Below, in pieces: positions 47,474-55,896 of a stretch of DNA of 64,000 bases (the stretch's first letter is position 1; every line of letters starts with the position of its first letter). The stretch comes from an uncultured Campylobacterota bacterium (GTDB lineage Bacteria > Campylobacterota > Campylobacteria > Campylobacterales > Sulfurovaceae): contig CAKZQQ010000003.1 in the NCBI GenBank assembly GCA_937141405.1, positions 124,001-188,000 of the forward strand. Reading direction: 5' to 3'. Made by a program: the position numbers and the translations under genes. The notes under the pieces are model-generated. The model made no database searches. It saw only the letters and a list, made by a program, of their open reading frames with translations, and was not told the origin of the DNA.

Positions 47474-49711
47474 TTAGAATTTCATTGTTAAGTTACAGTA
47501 AACCCCGCGAGGTTCGCCCGTTAGATAGGTACTCGCTGTTCCGGTGGCTGCGAGGAAGTTATCTGCTGCAATAATCGTAGATATATACTCTTTGTCCGTC
47601 AAGTTTGTAGCACCAAGGCTGATGATGCTCTCTTTGCTGCCCAAAAAGTCCTCTAACTTGTAGGATATGTCAAGATCAAAGACGGTAAATCCTCCGATTT
47701 TTTGCGTATTGGCAGCATCTCCCCATCTACTTGATGTATATCGCATACTTGGCGTAAATGTCCATCCTGCTTTCTGATATGAAAGAGCAAGTTTTGCTAA
47801 GTATTTTGGTGCATCGGGAAGCTGTTTGCCGTCTGTTTCGACAGTTGTGCCTCCGGCTCCGTCAAAATCTTGAGTAAAGTGAAACTTGTTGTATGAGAGT
47901 GAACCCATAAAGTTGAGATTATCCGTGATTTTTCCATAAGCACTCAGCTCGGCACCGTATCCTAAAGCATCACCGACATTAGCAGGATAGTTCACTCCAA
48001 GTGAAGTATCATACACGTTTGCCTGTTTATTTTTCACAAACGAGACAAAAACATTTGGTTCTATGGAGATATCGCCGATTCTTGTTTTTACTCCAAGCTC
48101 AACATTGTCAGAGAGTTCAAGATCAAGATCATTCCAAAGTTGTTGGAGTGTGACACCTTGGGCTACAAAAGAGCCTCTATTTTTGATATAGGTCGGAAAA
48201 AGATTGACATCAAACCCATAGGTTCTAGAGTAGTCTAAATAGACATTTGAATCTCCTCCTAGTTTATAGTCCAAATATAAAGAGGGGATAAATGTATAGA
48301 ATGTTTTTGAGTCTACACTTGCCCACGGGTCTATGGTGCCGTTACTGATTGCCGTATCATAATCTATGCTTGTACTTGCGCTTGTGCCGTTCGTGTAGCT
48401 TGTGAGTGAGCCGATTTTAAAGGACTGATATTGGAGCCCTAGCACATAGCTAAACTTGTTAATCTCTCCTGAGAACTCTATAAAAGGTGCTTGAAGTATA
48501 TGATCTCCGTTTACTGAGAGAATGCCATAGCCGTCATATACTAAGCTCCCGCCAACCACTCTGTATTTGATCTGATTATTTGGAGGCCCAGGAGGTGTCT
48601 GTTTGTGGTACCAGTATCCCACTTTTGCTTTGAGTGCTTGGGAGAATATGTGCTCATACTCAGCCGTTGCTCCGATAAGGTCATGATCAACACGCCAATT
48701 CATTACCCGTTGTCTTGCAGCAGTAGAATTAAATTTCGAAAACCAATAGTTCCCTTTATCTTTTTTGTAATAAGGACGCAATGTGAAGCGATTATCGGCA
48801 TCCGGAGTATAGCTTGCTTCCCCGATGATTGCTAGCGTATCAAAATCTTGTTTGTTATAGTCATAATAGTCAACATCATTGTCACTGCCCGAGAGCACAG
48901 TGCCAAAGTCTTTATCGTAGTAAGTGCCCAAATCCGATGCTTCATCATACGAAAGAGCATAGTAGTTGTGGTGCTCATCCGAATTTTTGATGATAAAGAG
49001 TTTGCTCTCAAAGAGATCGTTTGGTTTGTAAGCAAGTCCTAGTGTGGCATTTGTTCTCTCCAAATCTCCCTCACCTTTATGTTTTTCGTTGCCAAGATAT
49101 GAAAATGAGCCAAATGCCTTAAAGTCTCCCATCTTTCCTGAATCAACCCGAATGAATGAGCGGTTAAGGTTGTTGCTTCCAAGCGATTGAGAGAAGGTTG
49201 TCCCAAATGCATCGCTTGGGTCAAGTAGGTTGATATCAACCTTTCCTATCAAGCTTGAAAATCCAAGATTTTTAGCAACGGGGATGTAGCCTTTATAGAG
49301 ATCGATCGATGCCATATTTTCTACATCAATCATCTGTTTTCCACCACCGGGGTTACTTGAAATAGGTGTCGCGTTGATCATGAAGACACCTCCGGGACCC
49401 GATTGGGATTTGCCTCGTATACGCAATGGATCATGATAAGAAGATTCGTTTGAACCTGCTTGATCGGTTGGCGTAAAGTTGACAGAAGGCGCATACTGAA
49501 TCACTGAGTAGGGATTGATGCCCGATTGATTCGAGAGCGTTTGTATGCCGTTGCTGCTAAAAGTCTGTTTTGCTTTTGTTGTGTTTGTATCATTTACAAA
49601 GAAGCCTTCCTTCTCATAAGACTCTATGACATCGATATTTCCTAGATTTACCGAGTCTGCATAGAGTAGAGATGAGGCTGCTATTGATAGCCCAAAGATT
49701 ATCTGTTTCAT
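47474..49711 (-). CDS. TonB-dependent outer membrane receptor, molybdenum-island type
   Basis: 745 residues: signal peptide (1-18), a TonB-box-like start (NIDVIES), the plug domain (about 60-180, with the conserved RIRGKSQSGPGGVFMINATP and IDLYKGYIPV) and a 22-strand barrel ending in the terminal Phe (GVYCNLTMKF). It should take up a metal complex in an energy-dependent way. The operon it shares has a binding protein on either side, a FecCD permease and modD, and is preceded by ModE boxes, which points to a molybdenum or tungsten complex. The TonB/ExbBD genes are not in this window. Confidence 0.9.
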   Translation of the reverse strand: MKQIIFGLSIAASSLLYADSVNLGNIDVIESYEKEGFFVNDTNTTKAKQTFSSNGIQTLSNQSGINPYSVIQYAPSVNFTPTDQAGSNESSYHDPLRIRGKSQSGPGGVFMINATPISSNPGGGKQMIDVENMASIDLYKGYIPVAKNLGFSSLIGKVDINLLDPSDAFGTTFSQSLGSNNLNRSFIRVDSGKMGDFKAFGSFSYLGNEKHKGEGDLERTNATLGLAYKPNDLFESKLFIIKNSDEHHNYYALSYDEASDLGTYYDKDFGTVLSGSDNDVDYYDYNKQDFDTLAIIGEASYTPDADNRFTLRPYYKKDKGNYWFSKFNSTAARQRVMNWRVDHDLIGATAEYEHIFSQALKAKVGYWYHKQTPPGPPNNQIKYRVVGGSLVYDGYGILSVNGDHILQAPFIEFSGEINKFSYVLGLQYQSFKIGSLTSYTNGTSASTSIDYDTAISNGTIDPWASVDSKTFYTFIPSLYLDYKLGGDSNVYLDYSRTYGFDVNLFPTYIKNRGSFVAQGVTLQQLWNDLDLELSDNVELGVKTRIGDISIEPNVFVSFVKNKQANVYDTSLGVNYPANVGDALGYGAELSAYGKITDNLNFMGSLSYNKFHFTQDFDGAGGTTVETDGKQLPDAPKYLAKLALSYQKAGWTFTPSMRYTSSRWGDAANTQKIGGFTVFDLDISYKLEDFLGSKESIISLGATNLTDKEYISTIIAADNFLAATGTASTYLTGEPRGVYCNLTMKF

Positions 49712-50724
49712 TGTTTTTCTCCCAATATAGTATCTATCTGTTTGTTATCAAGCTCTACATTAAAAAAAAGTTTGTAGAACTCTTTTGTCTGTTTTTTTAT
49801 ATCAACATCGTAAACATCAGGATGTAGCTTGCTTGCTAGCCACTGTATGCCCATTGCCTTCATGAAAGAGGGCGGTCTATCAATCCAGTTAAAAGGTTGC
49901 GCCGGTACGAGATAGACCTTGTTGTTTTTTACAGCTTTGAGGTTTTGCCACATGGAGTCTATATGGATCTCATCATAAGCAATCTTTGTCTGAACAAAGA
50001 TGATATCCGGATCATAAACCATAAGTGTCTCAAATGATATCTTCTCAAGTCCTAACAGTCCTGTCTGTTTACATTTGTGGACATTCTCTCCGCCTGCAAA
50101 ATTGATTGCTTCGACATGAAACGATGTGTCGCATTCTGTTGAGAGTCCGTCAATACCCTCCGCATAATAGTATTTAGTAGGGGTTGCATCTTTTGTTTTG
50201 CTCTTTAGCTCATCTATGCTCTTTTCGATATAGCTTGCCAAGAGTTCTCCCCGCTCTTTTTCCCCGATGGCATCGCCAACCTTTCTGATAGAGTTTGCCA
50301 TATCGATTGTATTACGAAAAGGCACAACGAGTGTCGAGATGTGTGTTTTTGCCACTCTCTCTTTTATCGTTTGAACCATCATGTCATCTTCCCAGATAAG
50401 GATCAACTGCGGATCACGCTCCAGAAGTGTTTCTAGGTTTATGCCCACGCCTCCCCCGTGAAATGAGCCGATTACTGGGAGTGAGAGAAACTTTTCATCA
50501 AGCAAAAAATCATTTGCTTTGTTAAAAGGGTTTCTTGCATTAAAATTGAGCCCTATCATTTTGTTTGGATTAAGCGCATAGATAAGATAATTCATAGGCG
50601 GAGAAGAGCCAAACACTCTCTCGATCTTTTGATTTGTCGCCGTCGGTAATTGTTCGTTAGTGTCTGCCGTTGCACATATCATATTGAGTGATAAAACAGA
50701 CAAAATATAAAATACTATTTTCAA
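49708..50724 (-). CDS. BtuF/FecB-type substrate-binding protein, copy 2 (first gene of the operon)
   Basis: 338 residues with a signal peptide (ending CATA). Same family as the binding protein at 45934-46935: FNARNPFNKANDF, LLERDPQLILIW, ECDTSFHVEAINFAGGENVHKCKQ, and PFNWIDRPPSFMKAMGIQWLA. It overlaps the TonB receptor gene by four bases. The start lies 22 bases after the ModE box at 50747-50770. Two related binding proteins for one permease suggest either two substrates or a periplasmic relay from the TonB receptor. Confidence 0.88.
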   Translation of the reverse strand: MKIVFYILSVLSLNMICATADTNEQLPTATNQKIERVFGSSPPMNYLIYALNPNKMIGLNFNARNPFNKANDFLLDEKFLSLPVIGSFHGGGVGINLETLLERDPQLILIWEDDMMVQTIKERVAKTHISTLVVPFRNTIDMANSIRKVGDAIGEKERGELLASYIEKSIDELKSKTKDATPTKYYYAEGIDGLSTECDTSFHVEAINFAGGENVHKCKQTGLLGLEKISFETLMVYDPDIIFVQTKIAYDEIHIDSMWQNLKAVKNNKVYLVPAQPFNWIDRPPSFMKAMGIQWLASKLHPDVYDVDIKKQTKEFYKLFFNVELDNKQIDTILGEKQ

Positions 50725-50746
50725 AACTCCCTCCTTACACTTATTA

Positions 50747-50770
50747 CGCTATATTTATGATTATATAACG
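50747..50770. promoter_or_regulatory. ModE operator A1 before the TonB/ABC operon
   Basis: CGCTATATT-TATGAT-TATATAACG (9-6-9) fits the ModE consensus CGnTATATA-N6-TATATAnCG, with one mismatch in the first arm. It overlaps the -10 region of the operon on the minus strand (TATAAT on that strand). Confidence 0.8.
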
Positions 50771-50858
50771 ATAATTAAAATGCAAATTCTGTTCCATTAG
50801 AATGAACTTAATCGTTATGTAAAGAATAATATAATGAAATTGCTTACAATCAAATTAT
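50761..50858. repeat. Control-region copy A, about 98 bases, partner at 55887-55983
   Basis: This stretch and 55887-55983 align over their whole length with about four in five bases identical, including both ModE half-site rows, the middle AATTAAAATGCAA...GTTCCAT block and an ATTGCTTACAAT block beyond the second box. Shared blocks outside the operators suggest duplication plus selection on the promoter. Confidence 0.75.
50813..50836. promoter_or_regulatory. ModE operator A2
   Basis: CGTTATGTA-AAGAAT-AATATAATG has the same 9-6-9 layout with three mismatches to the consensus. It lies 66 bases from A1. The pair is repeated with almost the same spacing before the porin-mod operon. Confidence 0.65.
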
Positions 50859-50870
50859 CACAAAGGTTTT

Positions 50871-50933
50871 TTATGCTCGAAACAAAAGCACAATAATTGT
50901 CGGTATCGGCAACTCCCCATAGCCAAGAGTTAT
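50871..50933 (-). pseudogene. Relic of a TauE/SafE permease
   Basis: On the minus strand 20 codons ending in TAA read ITLGYGELPIPTIIVLLFRA. They match the TSUP motif GGELLIPTIVLLYG of the adjacent complete gene (residues about 148-161 there). It lies just after the stop of that gene and before the ModE sites. This looks like the remains of a second copy, perhaps from a duplication that brought the control region here. The match is short, so chance is possible. Confidence 0.4.
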
Positions 50934-50938
50934 CTTTT

Positions 50939-51706
50939 TTACCTTTTCCTAAACAATTTATACGCCGAGATTAAAAGGATAACACCCAACAACACCTCTA
51001 TATACACGGCACTAACAATACCAAATAACAAAGCTCCTAAAAAAGCTCCGATTATTGAACCAATCGCCATAAACACTATCACATCACGAAAGCCAAAAAC
51101 CTCTCTTAGCCTTCCTGTTTTGTTATATCTGTAAAGCCCCACTAAAAGTGTTGGGAATGAGATAGTTAGACTTAAAGTCCCCGCTATTTTTATATCCACT
51201 CCATAGAGCAATACGATAGTTGGTATTAGCAACTCTCCACCAGCCACACCCAACAAAGAGCTAATGATTCCAATACCAATACCAAGGAGAAAACCAAAAC
51301 CAATCTGTAAAAAAGTAGGCAAGACAAATGAAGAGCTAAAATCAAAAAAGATATGACTAAAAAGGACAAAACTCAAAAAGACCAACAAAATAAAGATGTA
51401 GCTATTGAGCTTTTGTTTATCTACTTTTGTAGCATAGTTTGCCCCAATCCAAGCACCTATAAGAGTTCCTGATAAAAGATTTACCACGATATAACCGTTT
51501 GAAAACAGACTCTCATCAACACCACGAAAAAGGAGGGCAAACAAAACAGTCACAAGTGAGATGATGATATTGAGCATCACCGCATGAAGGGTGTCTATTT
51601 TAAGCACACCCACCAAAAAAGGGAGTCGAAACTCCGCCCCACCAAGCCCTATAAGCCCACCAAGAGAGCCTATTGAAGTTCCACCTATTAATGACTTTAG
51701 TTTCAT
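50939..51706 (-). CDS. TauE/SafE (TSUP) anion permease in the mod operon
   Basis: 255 residues with about eight membrane helices. The two TSUP repeats start at GLGGAEFRLPFLVGVL (about 20-35) and LLGVAGGELLIPTIVLLYG (about 143-161). The family moves organosulfonates, sulfite or sulfoacetate, and some members are implicated in export of such oxyanions. It is the last gene of the porin-modA-TOBE-modB-modC operon, one base after modC, which makes a molybdate or sulfate-type oxyanion a fair but unproven guess. Confidence 0.85.
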   Translation of the reverse strand: MKLKSLIGGTSIGSLGGLIGLGGAEFRLPFLVGVLKIDTLHAVMLNIIISLVTVLFALLFRGVDESLFSNGYIVVNLLSGTLIGAWIGANYATKVDKQKLNSYIFILLVFLSFVLFSHIFFDFSSSFVLPTFLQIGFGFLLGIGIGIISSLLGVAGGELLIPTIVLLYGVDIKIAGTLSLTISFPTLLVGLYRYNKTGRLREVFGFRDVIVFMAIGSIIGAFLGALLFGIVSAVYIEVLLGVILLISAYKLFRKR

Positions 51707-51707
51707 C

Positions 51708-52580
51708 TTAAATCTTTGTCAAAATAGGATTAAAAGCTTTACTTGAAAGCAATATTTTATCTCCTATATTTAGGGCTTCAATATCACTTTTAACCGCCGT
51801 TACTTTGATAATCTCATTGTGGGCTAAAACTTCTACAATATATAAAATATCACTTTTTACGATACTAAGCACCTCTCCTACTACCTTAAACTTGCCACTG
51901 ATATTTTGGTTAGCAAACACCTCACTTGGATTTCCATCATCAGTGATTTGCCCCAAAGATATCTTAAATACACGATTACTTAGACGAAACACTTCACTAA
52001 TATCGTGACTGACTAAAATAGAGGTGATGTTAAATCTCTGATGGATACTATGAAGTTCATCTTGAAGCTTAAGCCGCATCGCACTATCTAGGGCCGAGAG
52101 TGGTTCATCAAGAAGCAGCATCTTTGGACTACTCATCAGTGACCTTGCGACTGCCACTCGCTGTTTTTGCCCACCGCTTAAGTGTTCTGGTTTCATTTGT
52201 GAGAGGTTTTCTATCTCCATAATTTCAAGTATTTCATCTACTTTATTGGTATCTTTTTTATCTTTAAGAGCAAATTCTAAGTTTTTCCGCACGCTCATAT
52301 TGGGAAAAAGTGCATAATCTTGAAACACAAGCCCTACTTCCCTTTTTTGTGGTGGAAGATTGATTTTTTTTTCACTATCAAACCAAACTACATCATCTAC
52401 TATTATTTTCCCACTTTTTGGTGTTTCTAGTCCTGCTAAAATCCGCAGAAGTGTAGTTTTTCCACTGCCACTTTTTCCAAAAAGAGTCAAAAAGTCACCG
52501 TTTTGTATCTCTTTGTTTACGATTAAATCTATCGTTCCGTCACTTGTATGAAGCGGTTTTATTATATCTATTTGTATCAT
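51708..52580 (-). CDS. modC: Molybdate ABC transporter ATPase ModC
   Basis: 290 residues. Walker A FGKSGSGKTTLL, Q-loop VFQDYALFPNMSV, signature LSGGQKQRVAVARSLM, Walker B LLLDEPLSALD, and H-loop VSHDISE; the C-terminal 80 residues form a molybdate-binding TOBE/Mop domain. It powers molybdate uptake with ModB. It overlaps modB by four bases. Sulfate/thiosulfate CysA is the nearest alternative, made unlikely by modA, the Mop-type partner and modE. Confidence 0.92.
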   Translation of the reverse strand: MIQIDIIKPLHTSDGTIDLIVNKEIQNGDFLTLFGKSGSGKTTLLRILAGLETPKSGKIIVDDVVWFDSEKKINLPPQKREVGLVFQDYALFPNMSVRKNLEFALKDKKDTNKVDEILEIMEIENLSQMKPEHLSGGQKQRVAVARSLMSSPKMLLLDEPLSALDSAMRLKLQDELHSIHQRFNITSILVSHDISEVFRLSNRVFKISLGQITDDGNPSEVFANQNISGKFKVVGEVLSIVKSDILYIVEVLAHNEIIKVTAVKSDIEALNIGDKILLSSKAFNPILTKI

Positions 52581-53257
52581 TGAAATTTGCTTCTTACCAT
52601 AGATTTATTCAGCGCATAAACAAAAAGCAAAATAGCAAAAGAGATAGCAAAAAGACTAAAAGCATACTGATTTGCTAAGCTATAATTGAGTGCTTCCACC
52701 TCATCGTATATCGCGATACTTGCTACTTTGGTCTCTCCTGCCTTGTTGCCCCCTATCATCAAAACCACTCCAAACTCTCCAACCGTGTGAGCAAATGTAA
52801 TCACAATTCCTGTAAGAATTGATGGTTTCATATTTGGTAAAAGCACTGAGTATATTGTTCGTAATTTACTTTTACCCAAGACATAAGAAGCCTCCGAAAG
52901 TGATTTGTTTAAACTGCTAAAACCACTCTGGATTGGATGCACCATAAAGGGGAGGCTAAATATCACGCTTGCTACAACAAGCCCTTCAAAACTAAATACC
53001 AATCTGAGGCTAAATATCTCATCAAGCCAAGCCCCAAAACCATTTTTTGGGCTAAAAGCAAGAAGCAGATAGAACCCCAAAACAGAAGGTGGCAATACCA
53101 ATGGCATCGAAACTATCGTTTCAGCTATTGGTTTCAATTTTGATTTGGTTTGGGACAAAAAATACCCAAGCGGGATGCCAATGCAAAGTAAGATAACGGT
53201 AGTAACACCAGCTAATTTAAAAGTAAGTAGCATCGTTTGAATAAATGATTCATCCAT
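52577..53257 (-). CDS. modB: Molybdate ABC transporter permease ModB
   Basis: 226 residues with five to six membrane helices and the permease EAA-type motif (EASYVLGKSKLRTIYSVLLPNMKPSILTG, about 140-168). Motifs such as SMPLVLPPSVLGFYLLLAFSP match ModB. It forms the channel for molybdate. It follows the TOBE gene by three bases and overlaps modC. Confidence 0.93.
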   Translation of the reverse strand: MDESFIQTMLLTFKLAGVTTVILLCIGIPLGYFLSQTKSKLKPIAETIVSMPLVLPPSVLGFYLLLAFSPKNGFGAWLDEIFSLRLVFSFEGLVVASVIFSLPFMVHPIQSGFSSLNKSLSEASYVLGKSKLRTIYSVLLPNMKPSILTGIVITFAHTVGEFGVVLMIGGNKAGETKVASIAIYDEVEALNYSLANQYAFSLFAISFAILLFVYALNKSMVRSKFQ

Positions 53258-53260
53258 TAT

Positions 53261-53650
53261 TTACCCTTTTTGTATCGAGATTTCATTTGATTTGACAAGC
53301 CATCGAAACTCATCATCAACTTGGCATTTTAATTCATTTAAAGCCCCCCTTGTGATGATTGAGGTTATCTTTTTTCCATAAAAATCAAACGCAACTTCCG
53401 CCAAAATCTCCTCTATACTAATAGATGTAATGCGAGAAACAAAGGAATTTCTCGCACTCACTTGTGACTCTGGTGTCGCTATCATCACTTCTGTCTCTTT
53501 GAAAAGAAGATTTACTCTCTCCCCCTCTTTGTGCTCCTCGTCGCCACTTAAAATCAAAACACTCAAGATTTTATCTTCAACTTCTACAAAAACTTGTGTG
53601 ATTCCCTCAACACTTTTTATCTCCTCTATCACTCCAGTAAGCTGGTTCAT
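53261..53650 (-). CDS. Small double TOBE/Mop-type molybdate-binding protein
   Basis: 129 residues made of two Mop-like halves (NQLTGVIEEIKSVEGITQVFVEV and SRITSISIEEILAEVAFDFYG). Such proteins bind molybdate or tungstate in the cytosol and may store or hand it on. It sits between modA and modB, overlapping modA by four bases. It resembles the C-terminal part of ModE and ModC, with which it may have a common origin. Confidence 0.85.
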   Translation of the reverse strand: MNQLTGVIEEIKSVEGITQVFVEVEDKILSVLILSGDEEHKEGERVNLLFKETEVMIATPESQVSARNSFVSRITSISIEEILAEVAFDFYGKKITSIITRGALNELKCQVDDEFRWLVKSNEISIQKG

Positions 53651-54396
53651 TTTGCTTTTCCAAAGCCGTATTCTTCAAAAATATTTTGCGCAAAATCTAA
53701 GAGTAAAAAATCTCCAAATTTTTTCGCCAATGGTTTATCTTTTGCATATTTTGTCAACACAAACGCTTGCTCCATAGGGGTGTATTTTGCCGGATCAATC
53801 AAGATATATTCACTCTCTTTTTTAGTTGTTTTGATAAGCGAAAACGCCACAAGTCCTACTTCTGCTGCGCCACTATCAACGAATTGAACACTTTGAGCAA
53901 TATTGTCTCCAAGGACTAGTTTATCTTTTGCCACCTCTTCGAGACCATAATTTTCAAGTATCTCCAAAGCCGCTACACCATAAGGAGCCAACCGTGGATT
54001 GGCAATCGATAAATGTTTGATTTTTTTATCTTTTATCACTTCGATTCCATCCTTTATAAAAGCTCCATCATGACTAAAAAGTGCTACCGCTCCCATCGCA
54101 TAAGTTTTAGGCTCTGTTATAGCATTCCCGTCACTGACTATTTTGGCAGGATAGGCGGTATCTGCTGCTAAAAAAATATCATAATCAAGTCCATTGGAAA
54201 ATTGGGCATACGCTTTACCGGTAGCACTATAAGTCACCACTATTTCATCATTTGGGTTAAGTTTTTGAAACTCACTTACAATCTCTTGCATCGCAAGCTT
54301 TGTACTGCTTGCAGCAAATACTGTTATTTTATCTGCAAACAAACTTCCATTTAGCCCCAACACTAAAAGTGTTGCTACTATTATCTTTTTCATCAT
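53647..54396 (-). CDS. modA: Molybdate-binding protein ModA
   Basis: 249 residues with a signal peptide (ending LFA). The ModA pattern includes VFAASSTKLAMQEI (the Ser/Thr anion loop), YSATGKAYAQFSNGLDYDIFLAAD and SGAAEVGLVAFSLI. It captures molybdate or tungstate in the periplasm for ModBC. It lies six bases after the porin gene, so an outer membrane channel and the binding protein are made together. Confidence 0.94.
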   Translation of the reverse strand: MMKKIIVATLLVLGLNGSLFADKITVFAASSTKLAMQEIVSEFQKLNPNDEIVVTYSATGKAYAQFSNGLDYDIFLAADTAYPAKIVSDGNAITEPKTYAMGAVALFSHDGAFIKDGIEVIKDKKIKHLSIANPRLAPYGVAALEILENYGLEEVAKDKLVLGDNIAQSVQFVDSGAAEVGLVAFSLIKTTKKESEYILIDPAKYTPMEQAFVLTKYAKDKPLAKKFGDFLLLDFAQNIFEEYGFGKAK

Positions 54397-54402
54397 CTCT
54401 CC

Positions 54403-55863
54403 TTAAAATAGATAGTTAAGCTCCAGCCTATACTCATTATAGGATGGGTCGGATTTGAGTTTACCGTTTGAAGCAACGGTATCGGTATCGCCTTTCACAA
54501 AAGCACATCTAAACTTCGCATAGAGTCCGGGGATTGAGTCAAACTTCTTTATGGCATCAAGTGTTAAGACTTTTGAGTCTGCTTGTACGCCACTTTTACC
54601 ATCATCAAAATCTTGAATCACAAATCGTGTAAATGCACTTACTCCATCGATAAGTCCTGCTTTATCAAAATCGTAATCAAATCTTATCATAGAAGACTTG
54701 GTATTTGCATACCAGTTGTACTGCGCCATCGCTCTTGTGTAGCCACCTGTCGGGAAGCCTCTCCATGGCGTTACAAGATCAGCTTTGTCGGCAACTTCAG
54801 AGTAGCCAATCCTTGTTTTAAAAGCACCGTAACTGAGATCGAGTTTGGCTGCAAACATAGAGCCATCAAGAGAATTCGGACTCTTATAATCTACTGTGTC
54901 GCATTTGAGATTGGCGCCTGCGAATGCTCCTGCACCCTCATCAAGCTGTCGTATATAACGTAAAGCAGGGGAGAGTGTGAGCACATTATTGATCATGAAA
55001 TTGTACTTTGCTTCAATCATTGCGAGCGTGATAAGCTCAGGAGCTGCAGTGATATTGAGCTTGATTTCGCTATTTGGTAAAGACTTGTTTGTAAATTCGG
55101 CGATATAGAGCACATCATCGATACCTCTTTGTTTCAATGCACTCATAGTGATACCATGATGCATGGCGGCATCATCATTTTGAGTGTATTGAGAGTAAGC
55201 ACCACCTCCATCCCCGTAAGCAAAAAGATGATGAAAGTTGCTGTGGTCTCTAAGTTTCTCTTTTGTAAGGTAAGCAAGCTTTATATCGGTATCGGGCAGA
55301 AAACCTGTTTGAAGTGTGAGTCCTTCAAAACTATTTGGGATCATCTTCGTATCGTTGCTTGCCGTGAAGGTGCTTTCAAAAAGTTGGCGACCTATTTTGA
55401 TATCAAGAGCATCATTTTTGTACTGAAGATACGCTACAGCCAAAGAGTTGATGCCATAATCATCTTTTGTTAGCACATCGTATCGGCTCAAAACGCCTTT
55501 GCCTGCTTTGTAAAACGGTGCATAGCTATCATTCATATGCCATGGATTTTGTGCCGTATAGAGTCCGGTCTCAAAACCAAAGCCATGGAGGCGTGCACTT
55601 TTAAAAATAAGACTCCCCCCGATACCGGTAACATAATGGTTTTCTCTGCTTGCACTGCTTTCATCATCCCACTCAAAGAGAAAACTATTGGCTCTTAATC
55701 TTCCGTAAAAGGTTCCTTTTGAAAACAGTTCTTCAAAATTTTCAGCAGCGTTTGGTGTTTGAAGGTAGTTGATTTGCATATTGGATTTGAGTTCTACTTT
55801 TTCGTTTCCGTAAAGACCCACTCCGCAACACAAAAGTAAAAATGATAGACTCAAACCTTTCAA
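54403..55863 (-). CDS. OprD-like outer membrane porin
   Basis: 486 residues, signal peptide of about 20 residues, a beta-barrel protein ending in Phe (RLELNYLF) with the RPL-type pattern of epsilonproteobacterial OprD-family porins (IGRQLFESTFTASNDTKMIPNSFEGLT). The start is a TTG at 55863; AAGGAA lies about eight bases upstream and overlaps ModE box B1, so repressor binding would also affect the leader. It is the first gene of the mod operon, suggesting that it passes molybdate or another oxyanion across the outer membrane. Confidence 0.83.
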   Translation of the reverse strand: MKGLSLSFLLLCCGVGLYGNEKVELKSNMQINYLQTPNAAENFEELFSKGTFYGRLRANSFLFEWDDESSASRENHYVTGIGGSLIFKSARLHGFGFETGLYTAQNPWHMNDSYAPFYKAGKGVLSRYDVLTKDDYGINSLAVAYLQYKNDALDIKIGRQLFESTFTASNDTKMIPNSFEGLTLQTGFLPDTDIKLAYLTKEKLRDHSNFHHLFAYGDGGGAYSQYTQNDDAAMHHGITMSALKQRGIDDVLYIAEFTNKSLPNSEIKLNITAAPELITLAMIEAKYNFMINNVLTLSPALRYIRQLDEGAGAFAGANLKCDTVDYKSPNSLDGSMFAAKLDLSYGAFKTRIGYSEVADKADLVTPWRGFPTGGYTRAMAQYNWYANTKSSMIRFDYDFDKAGLIDGVSAFTRFVIQDFDDGKSGVQADSKVLTLDAIKKFDSIPGLYAKFRCAFVKGDTDTVASNGKLKSDPSYNEYRLELNYLF

Positions 55864-55872
55864 ACCCGTATT

Positions 55873-55896
55873 CCTTATATACTAAATTACATAACG
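55873..55896. promoter_or_regulatory. ModE operator B1 before the porin-mod operon
   Basis: CCTTATATA-CTAAAT-TACATAACG (9-6-9) fits the ModE consensus with two or three mismatches. It lies ten bases before the porin start and covers its ribosome site. Confidence 0.7.

Noticed and set aside
45934-50724. The TonB/FecCD operon as a haem or siderophore-iron system under Fur
   Set aside because: The promoter shows ModE-type operators and the operon ends in modD; no Fur-type 7-1-7 site was recognised, although iron cannot be fully excluded.
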